This document shows, piece by piece, positions 35,001 to 43,679 of a stretch of 64,000 bases of DNA. Numbering within the stretch: the stretch's first letter is position 1; each line of letters begins with the position of its first letter. The notes beneath the pieces were generated by a model. That model was not told where the DNA came from, did not search any database, and saw only the letters and a program-made list of their open reading frames with translations. This DNA is from Robinsoniella peoriensis. GTDB lineage: Bacteria; Bacillota; Clostridia; Lachnospirales; Lachnospiraceae. Both the position numbers and the translations under genes were made by a program. The DNA is taken from NCBI RefSeq assembly GCF_000797495.1, contig NZ_JTGN01000003.1:108357-172356 (forward strand), read 5' to 3'.

Positions 35001-36706
35001 TCATAGATGTGTTATCAAGTGCAGGAGATGATGCTTTAAATGCTGCTGCAAATAACCCGGAGGATTTCATAAATGATGGTGCAAACTGGCAGGAATCTGG
35101 AATTTTTACAGGGTTACAGCCGGAGACGGAATATCTGATCTTTGCAAGGAAATCGGGAACAGAGACGGAAATGCCCGGAAAAGTGAGCGAAGGGCTAGTG
35201 GCAGAGACCAGGAAAGTGGCGCCAGATGCAGTTTCTGCGCCTGTAGTGATAAAACGTACAGATATATCTGTGGAAGTGGAAACCCAGCCAGGCCAGGAAT
35301 ACAGTATAAAAGTTTCGGGGGAAACGGAGTTTGCCCAATGGCAGGACAGCGGATTATTCGAAAGACTGGAACCTGGAACTGAGTATGAGATTGCCACACG
35401 CATAGCAGAAACCGCGGCAGGAAATACCAGTGAAGTATTGTCCTTGCGAACGAAAGATAGTGCGCCCCAAGCGCCAGCGGCACCGGAAGCAGCCCAGCGA
35501 TTGGATCACAGCATTATAGTAAATACAGTACCGGGGCAGGTCTATGCGATTACAACAGAAAGCAGCATAAATGGGGATGCACTCATTTGGCAGAGCAGCG
35601 GAATATTTGAACGATTGGAAGATCAGGCATGGTACTATATTTTTACAAAGCAGGCAGAGACCGATACAGTGATGGAAAGTGCTGTCAGCGAACCTTTAAT
35701 AGTTCTTACGCTGCAGTCTTCGGCAGAAGCGCCGGATGTACCGCAGCTGAAATCTGCAGGAAGTGACTTTATAACAATAAAGGAAATGAGCGGTCAGGAG
35801 TATTCCATTAACGAAGGCAAGAACTGGCAGCGGGGCAGTACGTTCAGCGGACTTGTACCAAATCGTATCTACCGGGTTATAACCAGGGTATGCAGGACAG
35901 CAAACAAAATGGAAAGTCCGGTAAGCCAGGCATTGGATGTGAGAACTGACAAACGTAATGCCGTGGCGCCTGCGGCGCCCGTATCTATAGGAATAACGGA
36001 GACTGCGGTTACCATAAGAACGGTGAATGGTCTGGAATACTCCATTGATGGAGGAAAAAGGTGGCAGAACGGCGGTGTATTCTCAGGTCTGAAGCCTAAT
36101 ACAAATTATCGGGTTCATGCTAGGTCGAAAGAAAATGAAATTTATAAAGCGAGTCCATTAAGTCAGGTTTTGTCAGTTACCACAAAAAAGATTTCGGAAT
36201 TTCAGGTTATCCTGAATGGTAACGGAGGCAAGACAGACAGATCGTCCTTTAAGGCAAAAAATGGGAACCGTTACGGCAGTCTGCCAACCCCAAAGAAATC
36301 CAAATATGCATTTAAAGGGTGGTATACAGCGAAAACAGGAGGAAAGAAAATAACTTCAGGTTCCGTAGTATCACTTCAAAAGAAGCAGACGCTGTATGCA
36401 CATTGGTCAAAGGTAAGCACTACCAGGGTAAGTTCCATTAAACTGTCCAATTCAAAGAAAAGGCAGCTGGCTGTAAAAATAAAGGATGTGAAGGGAGCAG
36501 GCGGATATCAGATCTGTTATGCAGAAAATGCATCTTTCAAAAAGAGCAGAAAATCATTAAACACGACGAAAACAAGCAAGAAAATCAGTAAGCTGAAAAA
36601 GGGCAGAACCTATTACGTAAAAGTCCGGGCTTATAAAAAGGATTCTTGCGGTAAGAAAATCTATGGAAAGTACAGTAAAGTAAAAAAGATTGTGATAAAA
36701 AAATAG
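32057..36706 (+). CDS. Secreted papain-family (C1) protease with seven repeats and InlB-like repeat
   Basis: A 1549-residue surface/secreted protein. Signal peptide: basic MKEKK, hydrophobic core, cleavage after AFA near residue 34. Papain domain: oxyanion Gln and nucleophile in NQSPWGSCWAF (Cys102), His286 in NHEVSIVGWDDD, Asn318 in VKNSWGKNWG. Then a lectin-like domain (about 360-540). Residues about 775-1376 hold seven divergent copies of an 80-90 residue unit built on PGQEYSI, W(Q), SG-FEGL-PETEY and R-AET; the third has an insertion of about 30 residues. Then an InlB-type repeat (GNGGKTDRSS...FKGWYTAKTGG...YAHW, about 1379-1451) and a basic FnIII-like end domain. No LPxTG motif; wall retention may be through the basic end. 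TTG start with AAGGGGGG. Likely degrades host or dietary protein or adheres; inferred. Confidence 0.88.
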   Translation: MKEKKLLQYIGKFTQTAALSLFFLSAVSLTAFAENETPERLGSDQKPEISDMGHIPSGIDQQFYNYEGRSRRRTRSVLPQQFDLRQQALASPVKNQSPWGSCWAFGTLSAMESSVMVQASGSRSTNAEIPDYSERHLTWFSYQQQEGEGIISSKGQPFDVGGNRQIATGLLSSWAGVELESQVPYLTGKSQVWSVDKEKLYDSAGHLQNADFLPGTAVFDNFAAKSGYRLDRDAVNTIKKALMNNGAVDVSYYADQSRPDQTSVNGTYINNKTYAQYTDQYLTANHEVSIVGWDDDYSADNFLPNRRPPGNGAWIVKNSWGKNWGNEGCFYLSYYDQSVCEFTSFYLDLPDNEGNYRYDHNYQYDFLGMKSVYGILRYPQSKVMVANVFTAGAYETLKAVSAVTTEPGSEVRIQVYKNPEGDNPQSGMLVAEQTETVSYGGYHTLELEKPLLLQTGDQFSVVQLITGDKGSYVPLELASTSPVFGGEAFTNAKVEKGQSFWNQGNGWTDLAENPYKSNNVYSGNVMIKAFTVDNAVTARVKSVTVDSLDSRMQEIESGISAEVSDSQEVQITLPPASAFVRIHPVLEDQGEVEIQIDDQIYNGEDAIPRSAFEDKIVTVVGKGQSGSICYKYRFTVPDTVLTDNGVTLTDSRSYLPKDVNFSARVCDMEEGIYDEIRESLSRMGGRLFTVYAISTTADGNEISLSSEENVVLHFPKPLEYEEDRTRLFAVRVTEDRLLTEISDMEDGLQAPVNHIGNAYYVVAETKKSAQNPPAQAEIAKLPDAVTDYSIVVKVVYGQEYSIDNGGNWKMAEQTEGGFSGLFEGLLPGTDYQVITRFAETEDTAASKPSVPLHVRTKNAPPQAPDAPAVLERLDRKITVQTVPGQEYAIKLSAEDNYGEWQAEGIFEGLNPETEYDIIARICETDTAMASSAGNPAQARTKAEPPAAVEKPQLLYATDNSITVQARPGQEYILIGQVSGEEVIDVLSSAGDDALNAAANNPEDFINDGANWQESGIFTGLQPETEYLIFARKSGTETEMPGKVSEGLVAETRKVAPDAVSAPVVIKRTDISVEVETQPGQEYSIKVSGETEFAQWQDSGLFERLEPGTEYEIATRIAETAAGNTSEVLSLRTKDSAPQAPAAPEAAQRLDHSIIVNTVPGQVYAITTESSINGDALIWQSSGIFERLEDQAWYYIFTKQAETDTVMESAVSEPLIVLTLQSSAEAPDVPQLKSAGSDFITIKEMSGQEYSINEGKNWQRGSTFSGLVPNRIYRVITRVCRTANKMESPVSQALDVRTDKRNAVAPAAPVSIGITETAVTIRTVNGLEYSIDGGKRWQNGGVFSGLKPNTNYRVHARSKENEIYKASPLSQVLSVTTKKISEFQVILNGNGGKTDRSSFKAKNGNRYGSLPTPKKSKYAFKGWYTAKTGGKKITSGSVVSLQKKQTLYAHWSKVSTTRVSSIKLSNSKKRQLAVKIKDVKGAGGYQICYAENASFKKSRKSLNTTKTSKKISKLKKGRTYYVKVRAYKKDSCGKKIYGKYSKVKKIVIKK

Positions 36707-36735
36707 AAGGTATTCCAGTAGTCTTTGGAACTAAT

Positions 36736-36811
36736 GTGCAGATATTCCGATCTGTCCATAACGGTATAATCAAATGCCCGTATGGAACGATTGGAATATC
36801 TGCACTTTTTT
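36736..36811 (+). terminator. Terminator after the papain-family gene
   Basis: GTGCAGATATTCC (36736-36748) pairs with GGAATATCTGCAC (36793-36805), with an inner CCATAACGG/CCGTATGG stem, followed by TTTTTT. No gene lies in 36812-36854. Confidence 0.85.
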
Positions 36812-36854
36812 CAGTTGTTTTTAGCAACAAATCGATGTTTTTCTTTATTCGATT

Positions 36855-38552
36855 TTAATTTATGAACTTCTGTGCCGTACTGTCAAAGAGTCCCAGGTCT
36901 GTTAGGCGGATTTCCGGAATTACCGGAAGTGCCATAAAGGACAGTGTTATAAATGGGTCAAAATATTCGGGGATACCCATTTCATGTGCAAGTTTTAACA
37001 TTTTGGAAGTGATTTCACTGGTAACTTTTCCGGAAGCGGTGCTCATAAGACCAAATAAAGGAAGGGGCAGAGATGACAGGACCTTGCCCTTTGAAGCGAT
37101 TACATATCCCCCCTGAATCTGTTTTAAATGGTTTATGGCGGCGGCAAGATCCTGGTCATTGTCTCCGGCGGCTATAATATTATGACTGTCATGAGCTACG
37201 GTGGTGGCAATTGCCCCATCTCTAATTCCAAAGCCTTTTAAGGGGGCAATGGCGATATTTCCGGTTCCCCTGTGCCTTTCCACAACGCATAGCTTCGTAT
37301 AGCCGTCTCCCGGACAGAAGAGTCCGTCTTTGGCTGGAACCTGAGCGATTACATTTTTAGTAAGGATCTGGTGTGGAACCATTTCAATAACATGCATGTC
37401 TTCTTTACAGGGCAGTGCTAACTGTGAGGTAGTAATTTCCTGGAAATGTACGGTATGCAGCAGGTCTTCGGGAATGGGAATGTCTTCTAACTGCTCCATC
37501 CACTGAGGGGTCACCAGGCGCCCGTCTTTATATACGGAGGATACCGCAAAATTTTCCAGGTCATCCAGAATCAGCAGGTCTGCATGGTATCCTGGAGCTA
37601 TGGCTCCGTAACCGGTAAGACCGTAGGTTCTGGCCGTATGTATGCTTGCCATGGCAATGGCAGCAGCAGGTTTCAGGCCAAGGGCAATGCTTCGGCGTAC
37701 ACAGTGGCTGATATGGCCTTCTTTCCAGATATCCTCCAGATGCTTATCATCGGTGCACAGGAGAAATTGATCCAATGGCAGCTGGCTTTGTACCAATCCG
37801 GGGATGATGCCGTCTATATTTTTGGCAGCACTGCCTTCCCGTACCAGAATTTTCATGCCCGCCCGGCATTTTGCCAGAGCTTCTTCAAAATGTACGCATT
37901 CATGATCTGTCGCGATTCCGGCACATGCATAGGTCTGAATTTCCTGCCCGGAAAGTCCCGGCGCATGTCCATCTGCTGTTTTTTCTTTAGCCAGCTCTAA
38001 TTTTTCAAAGATGGAGGCATCCCCTGATAGTACCTGGGGAAAGCACATAACTTCGCCCAGCCCTAACACACGGGGATGATGGATATAAGTATGAATATCT
38101 TCGGCTTCAAATTTGGCACCATTTGTCTCAAATGGTGTTGCAGGTACCGAAGAGGGAAGCATAACGAATAAATTTACCGGCAGCTTTGCGGCGGCTTTCA
38201 GCAGATAGTCAATAGCTTTGCTTCCACATACGTTTACCATTTCATGGGGATCTGCAATAAGCGTTGTAGTTCCATCCGGCAAAACAGATTTTGTCATTTC
38301 GCAGGGGGTTACCATGGAGCTTTCGATATGCAGATGGGCATCCATTAACCCCGGACAGAGATACTTTCCACTGCAGTCGATTTCACTGCTTCCGTGATAA
38401 GAGCCAATGCCCACAATCATGCCCTGGTAAACAGCCACATCTGCAGCATAAATCTCCTGAGTAATTACATTAATAATTTTTCCGTTTTTAAAGACTGTAT
38501 CAGCCGGGATCCTGCCGGAAGCAGCCTCGCATAAGGTTTGTTTTGATGTCAT
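36855..38552 (-). CDS. ade: Adenine deaminase
   Basis: A 565-residue amidohydrolase converting adenine to hypoxanthine plus ammonia. Seen: the metal-site LCPGLMDAHLHIESSMVTP, ADPHEMVNVCG, later ATDHECVHFEEA, LCTDDKHLEDIW, and the C-terminal half with VAHDSHNIIAAGDND, typical of the AdeC family. Length fits the family. It is transcribed away from the MtmB-like/permease operon; the permease is of the nucleobase type, so the divergent arrangement points to purine handling in both directions. Its immediate upstream region has no recognisable purine riboswitch. Confidence 0.95.
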   Translation of the reverse strand: MTSKQTLCEAASGRIPADTVFKNGKIINVITQEIYAADVAVYQGMIVGIGSYHGSSEIDCSGKYLCPGLMDAHLHIESSMVTPCEMTKSVLPDGTTTLIADPHEMVNVCGSKAIDYLLKAAAKLPVNLFVMLPSSVPATPFETNGAKFEAEDIHTYIHHPRVLGLGEVMCFPQVLSGDASIFEKLELAKEKTADGHAPGLSGQEIQTYACAGIATDHECVHFEEALAKCRAGMKILVREGSAAKNIDGIIPGLVQSQLPLDQFLLCTDDKHLEDIWKEGHISHCVRRSIALGLKPAAAIAMASIHTARTYGLTGYGAIAPGYHADLLILDDLENFAVSSVYKDGRLVTPQWMEQLEDIPIPEDLLHTVHFQEITTSQLALPCKEDMHVIEMVPHQILTKNVIAQVPAKDGLFCPGDGYTKLCVVERHRGTGNIAIAPLKGFGIRDGAIATTVAHDSHNIIAAGDNDQDLAAAINHLKQIQGGYVIASKGKVLSSLPLPLFGLMSTASGKVTSEITSKMLKLAHEMGIPEYFDPFITLSFMALPVIPEIRLTDLGLFDSTAQKFIN

Positions 38553-38724
38553 AATTAGAAACCTTTCCTGAATTATATTTGGTTTTTCTTAGGCGGAATT
38601 ACCGTTTACAGGCGCCTGTGAACAGTAATACGATTCTTTTGTAACAGTCTAACACAGAGATTATTCTGTTGCAAGTTGAAGGAGCTTTCTGCTATAATGA
38701 TTACACAAACGAAGGAGGAAAAAC
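38553..38724. promoter_or_regulatory. Divergent control region between ade and the MtmB-like operon
   Basis: Rightward promoter TTGCAA (38669-38674), 18-base spacer, TATAAT (38693-38698). A CAGGCGCCTG palindrome lies at about 38613-38622, and a leftward TATAAT-like element near 38574-38579. The palindrome sits between the two promoters and may be a shared operator. Confidence 0.5.
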
Positions 38725-40101
38725 ATGGATACGAAGAAATTTTTAGAAATTTGTGCAAGAGGAAAAACAGGTCCTGCAGTGGAAAAAGATGATTGGGATC
38801 TGGACTACATCATCGACGGAGTAAGGGATTTGGTTGAGGATTATGACTTTAGCTGGGATAAACAAGTCATTATTCCAAATGATGAAAAACTGTTGGATGA
38901 TATGTTCGAAGCAGCAAAAAAACTGATCGTAGATCTTGGTATTTACAATATGAGTACAAAGCGGATCATTCATTTTGAAAAAGAAGAGATTGAAGAAGGT
39001 CTGAGAAATATGAAGACCGAGCTGGTAATGGGGGAAGGCAAAGATGCGGTAACTTTGAAAGCCCGAAAAATAGAAGATGAATCCTTACCGGTTGTATGGG
39101 CAGGAAACCCGGGATGTCCGACACCGGAATCCTTATATTATCCCATTATTTTAAGTGCTGCAAAGGAGCCGGTCATTGACCTTTTGACTTGCGGATCATT
39201 AGTAGATGTAGATGGTTATGCGGTAACCAGCGGTGATGTAACGGAAGTAGTGGCAGTGCGCCGCGAAATGGAATATCTTCACAAAGCCCTTAAGGAAGTC
39301 GGAAGAGAAGGAATGGGGCTTTTAGCGGCAGAAAGTGCTGTTACAGAAGTTGGAGATTATGCGGCAGTTGGAGAAAAGCGTCTTCGTCCATGCGATTCCC
39401 ATCTGGTTGCAATGTTTAATGAATTAATGATTGATAACGGTAATTTAGTACGTGCAGCAAATTCACTGGACTATGGAATGAAGAATGCATCCCTGGCATG
39501 TACCATGGTTGGTGGTCTTGCAGGGGATGCTCCGGGAGCAACGATTGTCATGCTGGCATCCATAATGGCAGCGAATCTGGTCTGTATGGCGGATTATCAT
39601 CTCTGTCATCCGATCCATATCCAGGATGTGGCAACCACAGCAAGAGGCTGTCTGTGGCTCCAGTCTGTACTCTGCCAGACATTTGCCAAGAATGCTCCGG
39701 CAATTATAGTATGCGATCTTTGGCCAAGCAGCGGCGCTATGACAAAAGAACTGTTGTATGAAGTAGCCGCAAATACAATCGTGGTTACCGTCAGCGGCGG
39801 GCATCTGGAAGGACTGGGATCTGCAAATGGAAATAAACCAAACGGAACCGGGCTGGAAGTGCGCCTTATGGGTGAAGTGGGCAAAGCGGTTGCAAAACAA
39901 AAGATGACGCGTGAAGAGGCAAATGAAATTGTATTAAAACTGCTGGATAAATATGAGCATGTATTCCGTATGGAAGACGGAAACTGCGGAAAGCCATTTA
40001 ATGAAGCATATGATATGGAGACAATTACCCCGCTTCCGGAATGGCTGGCAATGTATGAGGAAGTAAGAGCAGAACTTACAGAAATGGGTATTCAGTTTTA
40101 G
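38725..40101 (+). CDS. MtmB-family (monomethylamine methyltransferase-like) protein without pyrrolysine
   Basis: A 458-residue protein colinear with archaeal monomethylamine:corrinoid methyltransferase MtmB: DDWDL near the N-terminus, GIYNMSTKRIIHFEKEEI, CDSHLVAMFNEL, and the C-terminal GLEVRLMGEVGKA, KPFNEAYDMETITP. In MtmB the catalytic pyrrolysine 202 follows GRPGMGV; here the matching stretch is GREGMGL followed by Leu200, and there is no in-frame TAG. By analogy with non-pyrrolysine MttB relatives (glycine-betaine type enzymes), it may demethylate a different substrate through a corrinoid protein. No corrinoid protein or RamA-like activator is in this window. AAGGAGG precedes the ATG. 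It heads an operon with an NCS2-like permease. Substrate unknown. Confidence 0.82.
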   Translation: MDTKKFLEICARGKTGPAVEKDDWDLDYIIDGVRDLVEDYDFSWDKQVIIPNDEKLLDDMFEAAKKLIVDLGIYNMSTKRIIHFEKEEIEEGLRNMKTELVMGEGKDAVTLKARKIEDESLPVVWAGNPGCPTPESLYYPIILSAAKEPVIDLLTCGSLVDVDGYAVTSGDVTEVVAVRREMEYLHKALKEVGREGMGLLAAESAVTEVGDYAAVGEKRLRPCDSHLVAMFNELMIDNGNLVRAANSLDYGMKNASLACTMVGGLAGDAPGATIVMLASIMAANLVCMADYHLCHPIHIQDVATTARGCLWLQSVLCQTFAKNAPAIIVCDLWPSSGAMTKELLYEVAANTIVVTVSGGHLEGLGSANGNKPNGTGLEVRLMGEVGKAVAKQKMTREEANEIVLKLLDKYEHVFRMEDGNCGKPFNEAYDMETITPLPEWLAMYEEVRAELTEMGIQF

Positions 40102-40167
40102 AATAAATGGATGAGTTGTATTGAACTTTGATAAAAGAATAAAGGACAAAAGAGAGAGGAAAGAAAA

Positions 40168-41721
40168 ATGAATACAAAAGCAATGCGCTTATTTAAGGCA
40201 GAAGATGTAGGCGGCGTAGTTTATTCTTTCGTGGGAAACCTGGTCAATTACATTATTATAATTTACGCATTACAGGGTATTGGATGGACAGATGATATCA
40301 TCTATGGCAGAGTGGTTCCGGGATTGTCCATCGGACTTATGGCCAGCGGTTTTATCTATGCCTATATGGGCAGAAAACTGGCAAAGAGAACAGGAAGAAC
40401 AGATGTCACCGCACTACCTTCCGGTGTATCCACTCCGGCGATGTTCGTCTATCTGTATGGAGTTATTTATCCGCTTCATTATGCTGGGCTGTCACCGGAA
40501 GAATGTTGGACAGCAGCAGTTGCAGCTTGTTTCCTGGGAGGATTTATTGAGTTAATCGGAGGATTTGTCGGACCGTATATCAGAAGAATTATTCCCAGAG
40601 CAGCTATGCTTGGTGCAGTTGCGGGAATTGGTCTCGTATGGATGGCAACGGTTGGTTTATTTGAGGTTTATCATGATCCCGTATTGGGAATGCCGGTTCT
40701 TATCATTGCAATTATCGGTTTAATCGGCGGTTATGTATTTAAGAAGAAGATCCCTATGCTTTTGGTATCCGTGGTCTTTGGTGTGGTGTACGCTATCTGT
40801 CTTGGAAGAGTACAGATTGACACCTCTACAGTCGGAGTAGTACTTCCATATTTCTCCGGAGCAAATATACTGGCCGGATTTAAACTGATTGTGCCGTATC
40901 TGGGAGTTATTATCCCAATTGAAGTATATAACTTTATCGAAACCATGGATAACGTGGAATCCGCCATTGCAGCAGGAGATGACTACAATGTGGGACATGC
41001 GCAGATTGCGGATGGGTGCTGTACGATGTTATCTGCATTGTTTGGTGGAATCATACCCAATACAGTATGGCTGGGTCACCCGGGTCTGAAGAAAAGCGGA
41101 ACAGGAACCGGATATTCATGGGTTACCGGAGTACTGTTTGGAGCATCTGCGCTGTTTGGCGTTTACGGATTCTTCAATTCTCTGATGCCTGCAGTGATAG
41201 CATCCATAACCTTCTTATGGTGTGCAATTCTGATGGTAGTCCAGTCCAGCACAGATGTGCCTAGAAGACACGGCGCTGCAGTTGCCATTGCACTGATTCC
41301 GCATATAGCGGACGTTTTGTATACATATGTACGAGATGCCTTAGGTTCTTTTGGAATCTTTTTGGAAGATACCCTTACGATGAACAGCAGTGATACGGTT
41401 TCTCAGACCATGCTGAATTACGGAGTCACCTGGCATGGTGTTGCAGCAATGCGACATGGGGCAATTCTTACTAGTATACTCTGGGCAACGGTTGTGGTAT
41501 TCATCATTGACAGAAGACTGGATAAGGCAGGATATGCACTTATCATAGCATCCATACTGTCGTTCTTTGGATTTATGCATGCCCCAATGCTGGGATTTGG
41601 GATCGATACAATGTCCTTCCCGTATGCTGTAGGGTATCTGATCTGCGCTGTAATCTGCTTTATTTTCCATTTTACCCACAAGAAGCTGATGGATGTGCCG
41701 CGCAGATATGATTACGTATAG
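40168..41721 (+). CDS. NCS2-like nucleobase permease
   Basis: A 517-residue membrane protein with about 12-14 helices. The stretch DVTALPSGVSTPAMFVY resembles the conserved segment of xanthine/uracil/AzgA-type carriers, and helices rich in GG/GF motifs follow. It would import a purine or related ring compound by H+ symport. Co-directional with the MtmB-like gene (66 bases upstream) and a small gene (12 bases downstream). Classification is by pattern; the exact branch is uncertain. Confidence 0.72.
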   Translation: MNTKAMRLFKAEDVGGVVYSFVGNLVNYIIIIYALQGIGWTDDIIYGRVVPGLSIGLMASGFIYAYMGRKLAKRTGRTDVTALPSGVSTPAMFVYLYGVIYPLHYAGLSPEECWTAAVAACFLGGFIELIGGFVGPYIRRIIPRAAMLGAVAGIGLVWMATVGLFEVYHDPVLGMPVLIIAIIGLIGGYVFKKKIPMLLVSVVFGVVYAICLGRVQIDTSTVGVVLPYFSGANILAGFKLIVPYLGVIIPIEVYNFIETMDNVESAIAAGDDYNVGHAQIADGCCTMLSALFGGIIPNTVWLGHPGLKKSGTGTGYSWVTGVLFGASALFGVYGFFNSLMPAVIASITFLWCAILMVVQSSTDVPRRHGAAVAIALIPHIADVLYTYVRDALGSFGIFLEDTLTMNSSDTVSQTMLNYGVTWHGVAAMRHGAILTSILWATVVVFIIDRRLDKAGYALIIASILSFFGFMHAPMLGFGIDTMSFPYAVGYLICAVICFIFHFTHKKLMDVPRRYDYV

Positions 41722-41733
41722 GAGGAAATTAGA

Positions 41734-41997
41734 ATGGATGTTAAGTGTGTCAGAGTATTAAGACCTTATGAAAAAGCAGATGATAAGAAAAAAGTGATTT
41801 ATATTGATGAGGATGCAAAGTATTCGCTGATGAAAGAATGGGGAGATAAAGTATTTATCAAAGGACGCAATGATGTCAGGGACGTAGAAATCCAGCCCCT
41901 AAAAGAACTGGATCAAAACGGTTTTATTGCCCGGGCAGGACAGCAGTTAATTGATGAGCTTTATATTGAGTATGGGGAAGAAGTCATGATTATATAA
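41734..41997 (+). CDS. Small conserved-looking protein of unknown function
   Basis: An 87-residue acidic protein (MDVKCVRVLRPYEKADDKK ... LIDELYIEYGEEVMII) with predicted alternating beta/alpha segments and no membrane helix or known motif. GGAGGAAATT precedes the ATG, 12 bases after the permease stop, so it belongs to the same operon. It might be an accessory or regulatory subunit for the methyltransferase or permease; I do not recognise the family. Confidence 0.75.
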   Translation: MDVKCVRVLRPYEKADDKKKVIYIDEDAKYSLMKEWGDKVFIKGRNDVRDVEIQPLKELDQNGFIARAGQQLIDELYIEYGEEVMII

Positions 41998-42011
41998 GTG
42001 TATTTTATGAG

Positions 42012-42040
42012 GGAGCAGCGATTGAGCTGCTCCTGCTTTT
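42012..42040 (+). terminator. Terminator of the MtmB-like operon
   Basis: GGAGCAGC (42012-42019) pairs with GCTGCTCC (42026-42033), followed by TGCTTTT. Confidence 0.8.
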
Positions 42041-42058
42041 ATATATGTGCCAAAATTT

Positions 42059-43234
42059 TTATATACGTGCCAAATATTTTTCCCATTCTTCCAGCGGGCT
42101 GCCAAAGTCTTGTTTCAGTTTTATATTCGCTTGCAGAGCATCCGCCTCCGGCGGTGAAAGAAGCTGAAATACTTCCGGATATTCCGCATCCCAGAAACAT
42201 TCTTTTAAAACTTCTTCCAGGTCGCTCAGGGAATGGATCTGTTCCCGTATCATCCCGATCTTATCGGAAAGATACCGGCATTCCTGCATCTCTTCAATGA
42301 ATAACCGCAGTTTTTCATCATCCATCATTTCGCCATCTTCAAATTCAGATACAGGTACAGTCACGTCAACAGACCGTGAAACAAAGACATGGCCGATTTG
42401 ACCTAATTGGATATATTGATATAGGGATTCCTGGAATAATTCCAGTGCACAGGAAAGAAAGGAAACCAGTTCATCTTCTTTTTCCAGGGAAAGTTCCAGG
42501 ATTAAATGCGCAAGTGCTGTCCGTAAAAGACGTTTTAGCTGTACCTTGGTAAAAGCGGATAAATGGCGGTAAAGCCTGGATCTGATCCGTGGGTGGATGT
42601 CCAGCATATAAACGCTGGTATTGCATAATACACAGCCGATCGCATTTTGAAATACAATCTGAAAAATGTTAACCAGAAGATTTTCAAAATCACTATGGTA
42701 GCCCCGCAGTACCTCCCTGATAACAGATACAGAAAAATAAGATAAAAAGGTTTCTTCCAAATGAAATCTGTGCAGATATTCTGCTATAAAATCAATTCCT
42801 GTCAGTCCCTCTATTTCTAAACAGAGGGGATAATCAATGGAGCCGGGGCTTAGATGTGCTCCAAAATAAACATCATAATCATGGAAGAATGGAGGAATAC
42901 CGGTTAAGATGGTCCGTTTGTAAACATCGTTTTCGATAGGAAGTAAATGTGCCTGTATATGTTCCAGCAGGTACCGTGACTCATCCAGTAACTGCTGTTT
43001 GTGTTTCAAACCGGATGAAAAACGCTCCTCGACAGACTCTGTTCCTGTTATAAGATTCATAGAGGAAGCATTTGTATCTTCCAGACAATACAAAATAGAA
43101 AGAAGAATCTGCCTGGCAGTTTCGTTTGTAACAGAGGTACTTTCAGCACTGGTATATTTTCGAACCCTTTTTGCAAGAAGGGGAAGCACTTCTTCCAGGG
43201 TGACATCAGAGGGGAATTGGCTTTTATTCATCAA
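42059..43234 (-). CDS. DUF6179-type protein
   Basis: A 391-residue, mostly helical cytoplasmic protein with no catalytic motif I can name. The stretch GTESVEERFSSGLKHKQQLL and the ending SPLEEWEKYLARI fit the DUF6179 family of Firmicutes. Its ATG overlaps the end of the next upstream gene (DUF6323 type) by 11 bases; the two are a recurrent pair, so they likely act together. Function unknown. Confidence 0.75.
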   Translation of the reverse strand: MMNKSQFPSDVTLEEVLPLLAKRVRKYTSAESTSVTNETARQILLSILYCLEDTNASSMNLITGTESVEERFSSGLKHKQQLLDESRYLLEHIQAHLLPIENDVYKRTILTGIPPFFHDYDVYFGAHLSPGSIDYPLCLEIEGLTGIDFIAEYLHRFHLEETFLSYFSVSVIREVLRGYHSDFENLLVNIFQIVFQNAIGCVLCNTSVYMLDIHPRIRSRLYRHLSAFTKVQLKRLLRTALAHLILELSLEKEDELVSFLSCALELFQESLYQYIQLGQIGHVFVSRSVDVTVPVSEFEDGEMMDDEKLRLFIEEMQECRYLSDKIGMIREQIHSLSDLEEVLKECFWDAEYPEVFQLLSPPEADALQANIKLKQDFGSPLEEWEKYLARI

Positions 43235-43679
43235 ATTGTCCTTTCCATCCTTTTCGGATTTTACGGCAGAAATGATTCAGGCAGGTGTCTTCCAGGTATT
43301 CCAGTGAACCTTCGCATTCGCCTTCAAAGTGTACTTTCATATAATGAAGAAGGTCGTCATCACTTAATTCATCGAGAGACTCATTTTTGTACAGGTAAAA
43401 AATATTCTGAAGTGATATAAGAGTATCCAGATAATTGTCCTGATAAATGTAAGAAGAGTCACAAAATTCATAGATCAGTTTTGGAAGAATACCACCCTCA
43501 AATTCAATACGTCCAAATTCTGTCAGTACTTCTCTGCGGCATTCCATAAGCTGTGCAGCATCTTCTTCCGAGAGCGCAATACCAAACTGCTGAGTGTATT
43601 GGTTACAGGATACCAGGTTAGTGAGAAAATTTTTTTTATCGGCATTTAACAGGAGTGAAGTCAGTGCGGATTCATTCAT
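43224..43679 (-). CDS. DUF6323-type protein
   Basis: A 151-residue helical, acidic protein (MNESALTSLLLNADKKN ... CRKIRKGWKGQFDE). Matches by pattern the DUF6323 family, always found beside DUF6179. AAAGGATA precedes the ATG. First gene of the pair; no membrane segment or known active site. Confidence 0.75.
   Translation of the reverse strand: MNESALTSLLLNADKKNFLTNLVSCNQYTQQFGIALSEEDAAQLMECRREVLTEFGRIEFEGGILPKLIYEFCDSSYIYQDNYLDTLISLQNIFYLYKNESLDELSDDDLLHYMKVHFEGECEGSLEYLEDTCLNHFCRKIRKGWKGQFDE

Noticed and set aside
34744-35483. Long antisense frames within the papain-like protease repeats
   Set aside because: Shadows caused by the biased repeat sequence; no start signals.
38553-38724. Purine riboswitch upstream of adenine deaminase
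   Set aside because: No three-way junction with the conserved loops of the purine aptamer could be found in 172 bases.
38725-40101. Possible in-frame TAG (pyrrolysine) in the MtmB-like gene
   Set aside because: The reading frame is uninterrupted and the position matching pyrrolysine is a TTA leucine codon.
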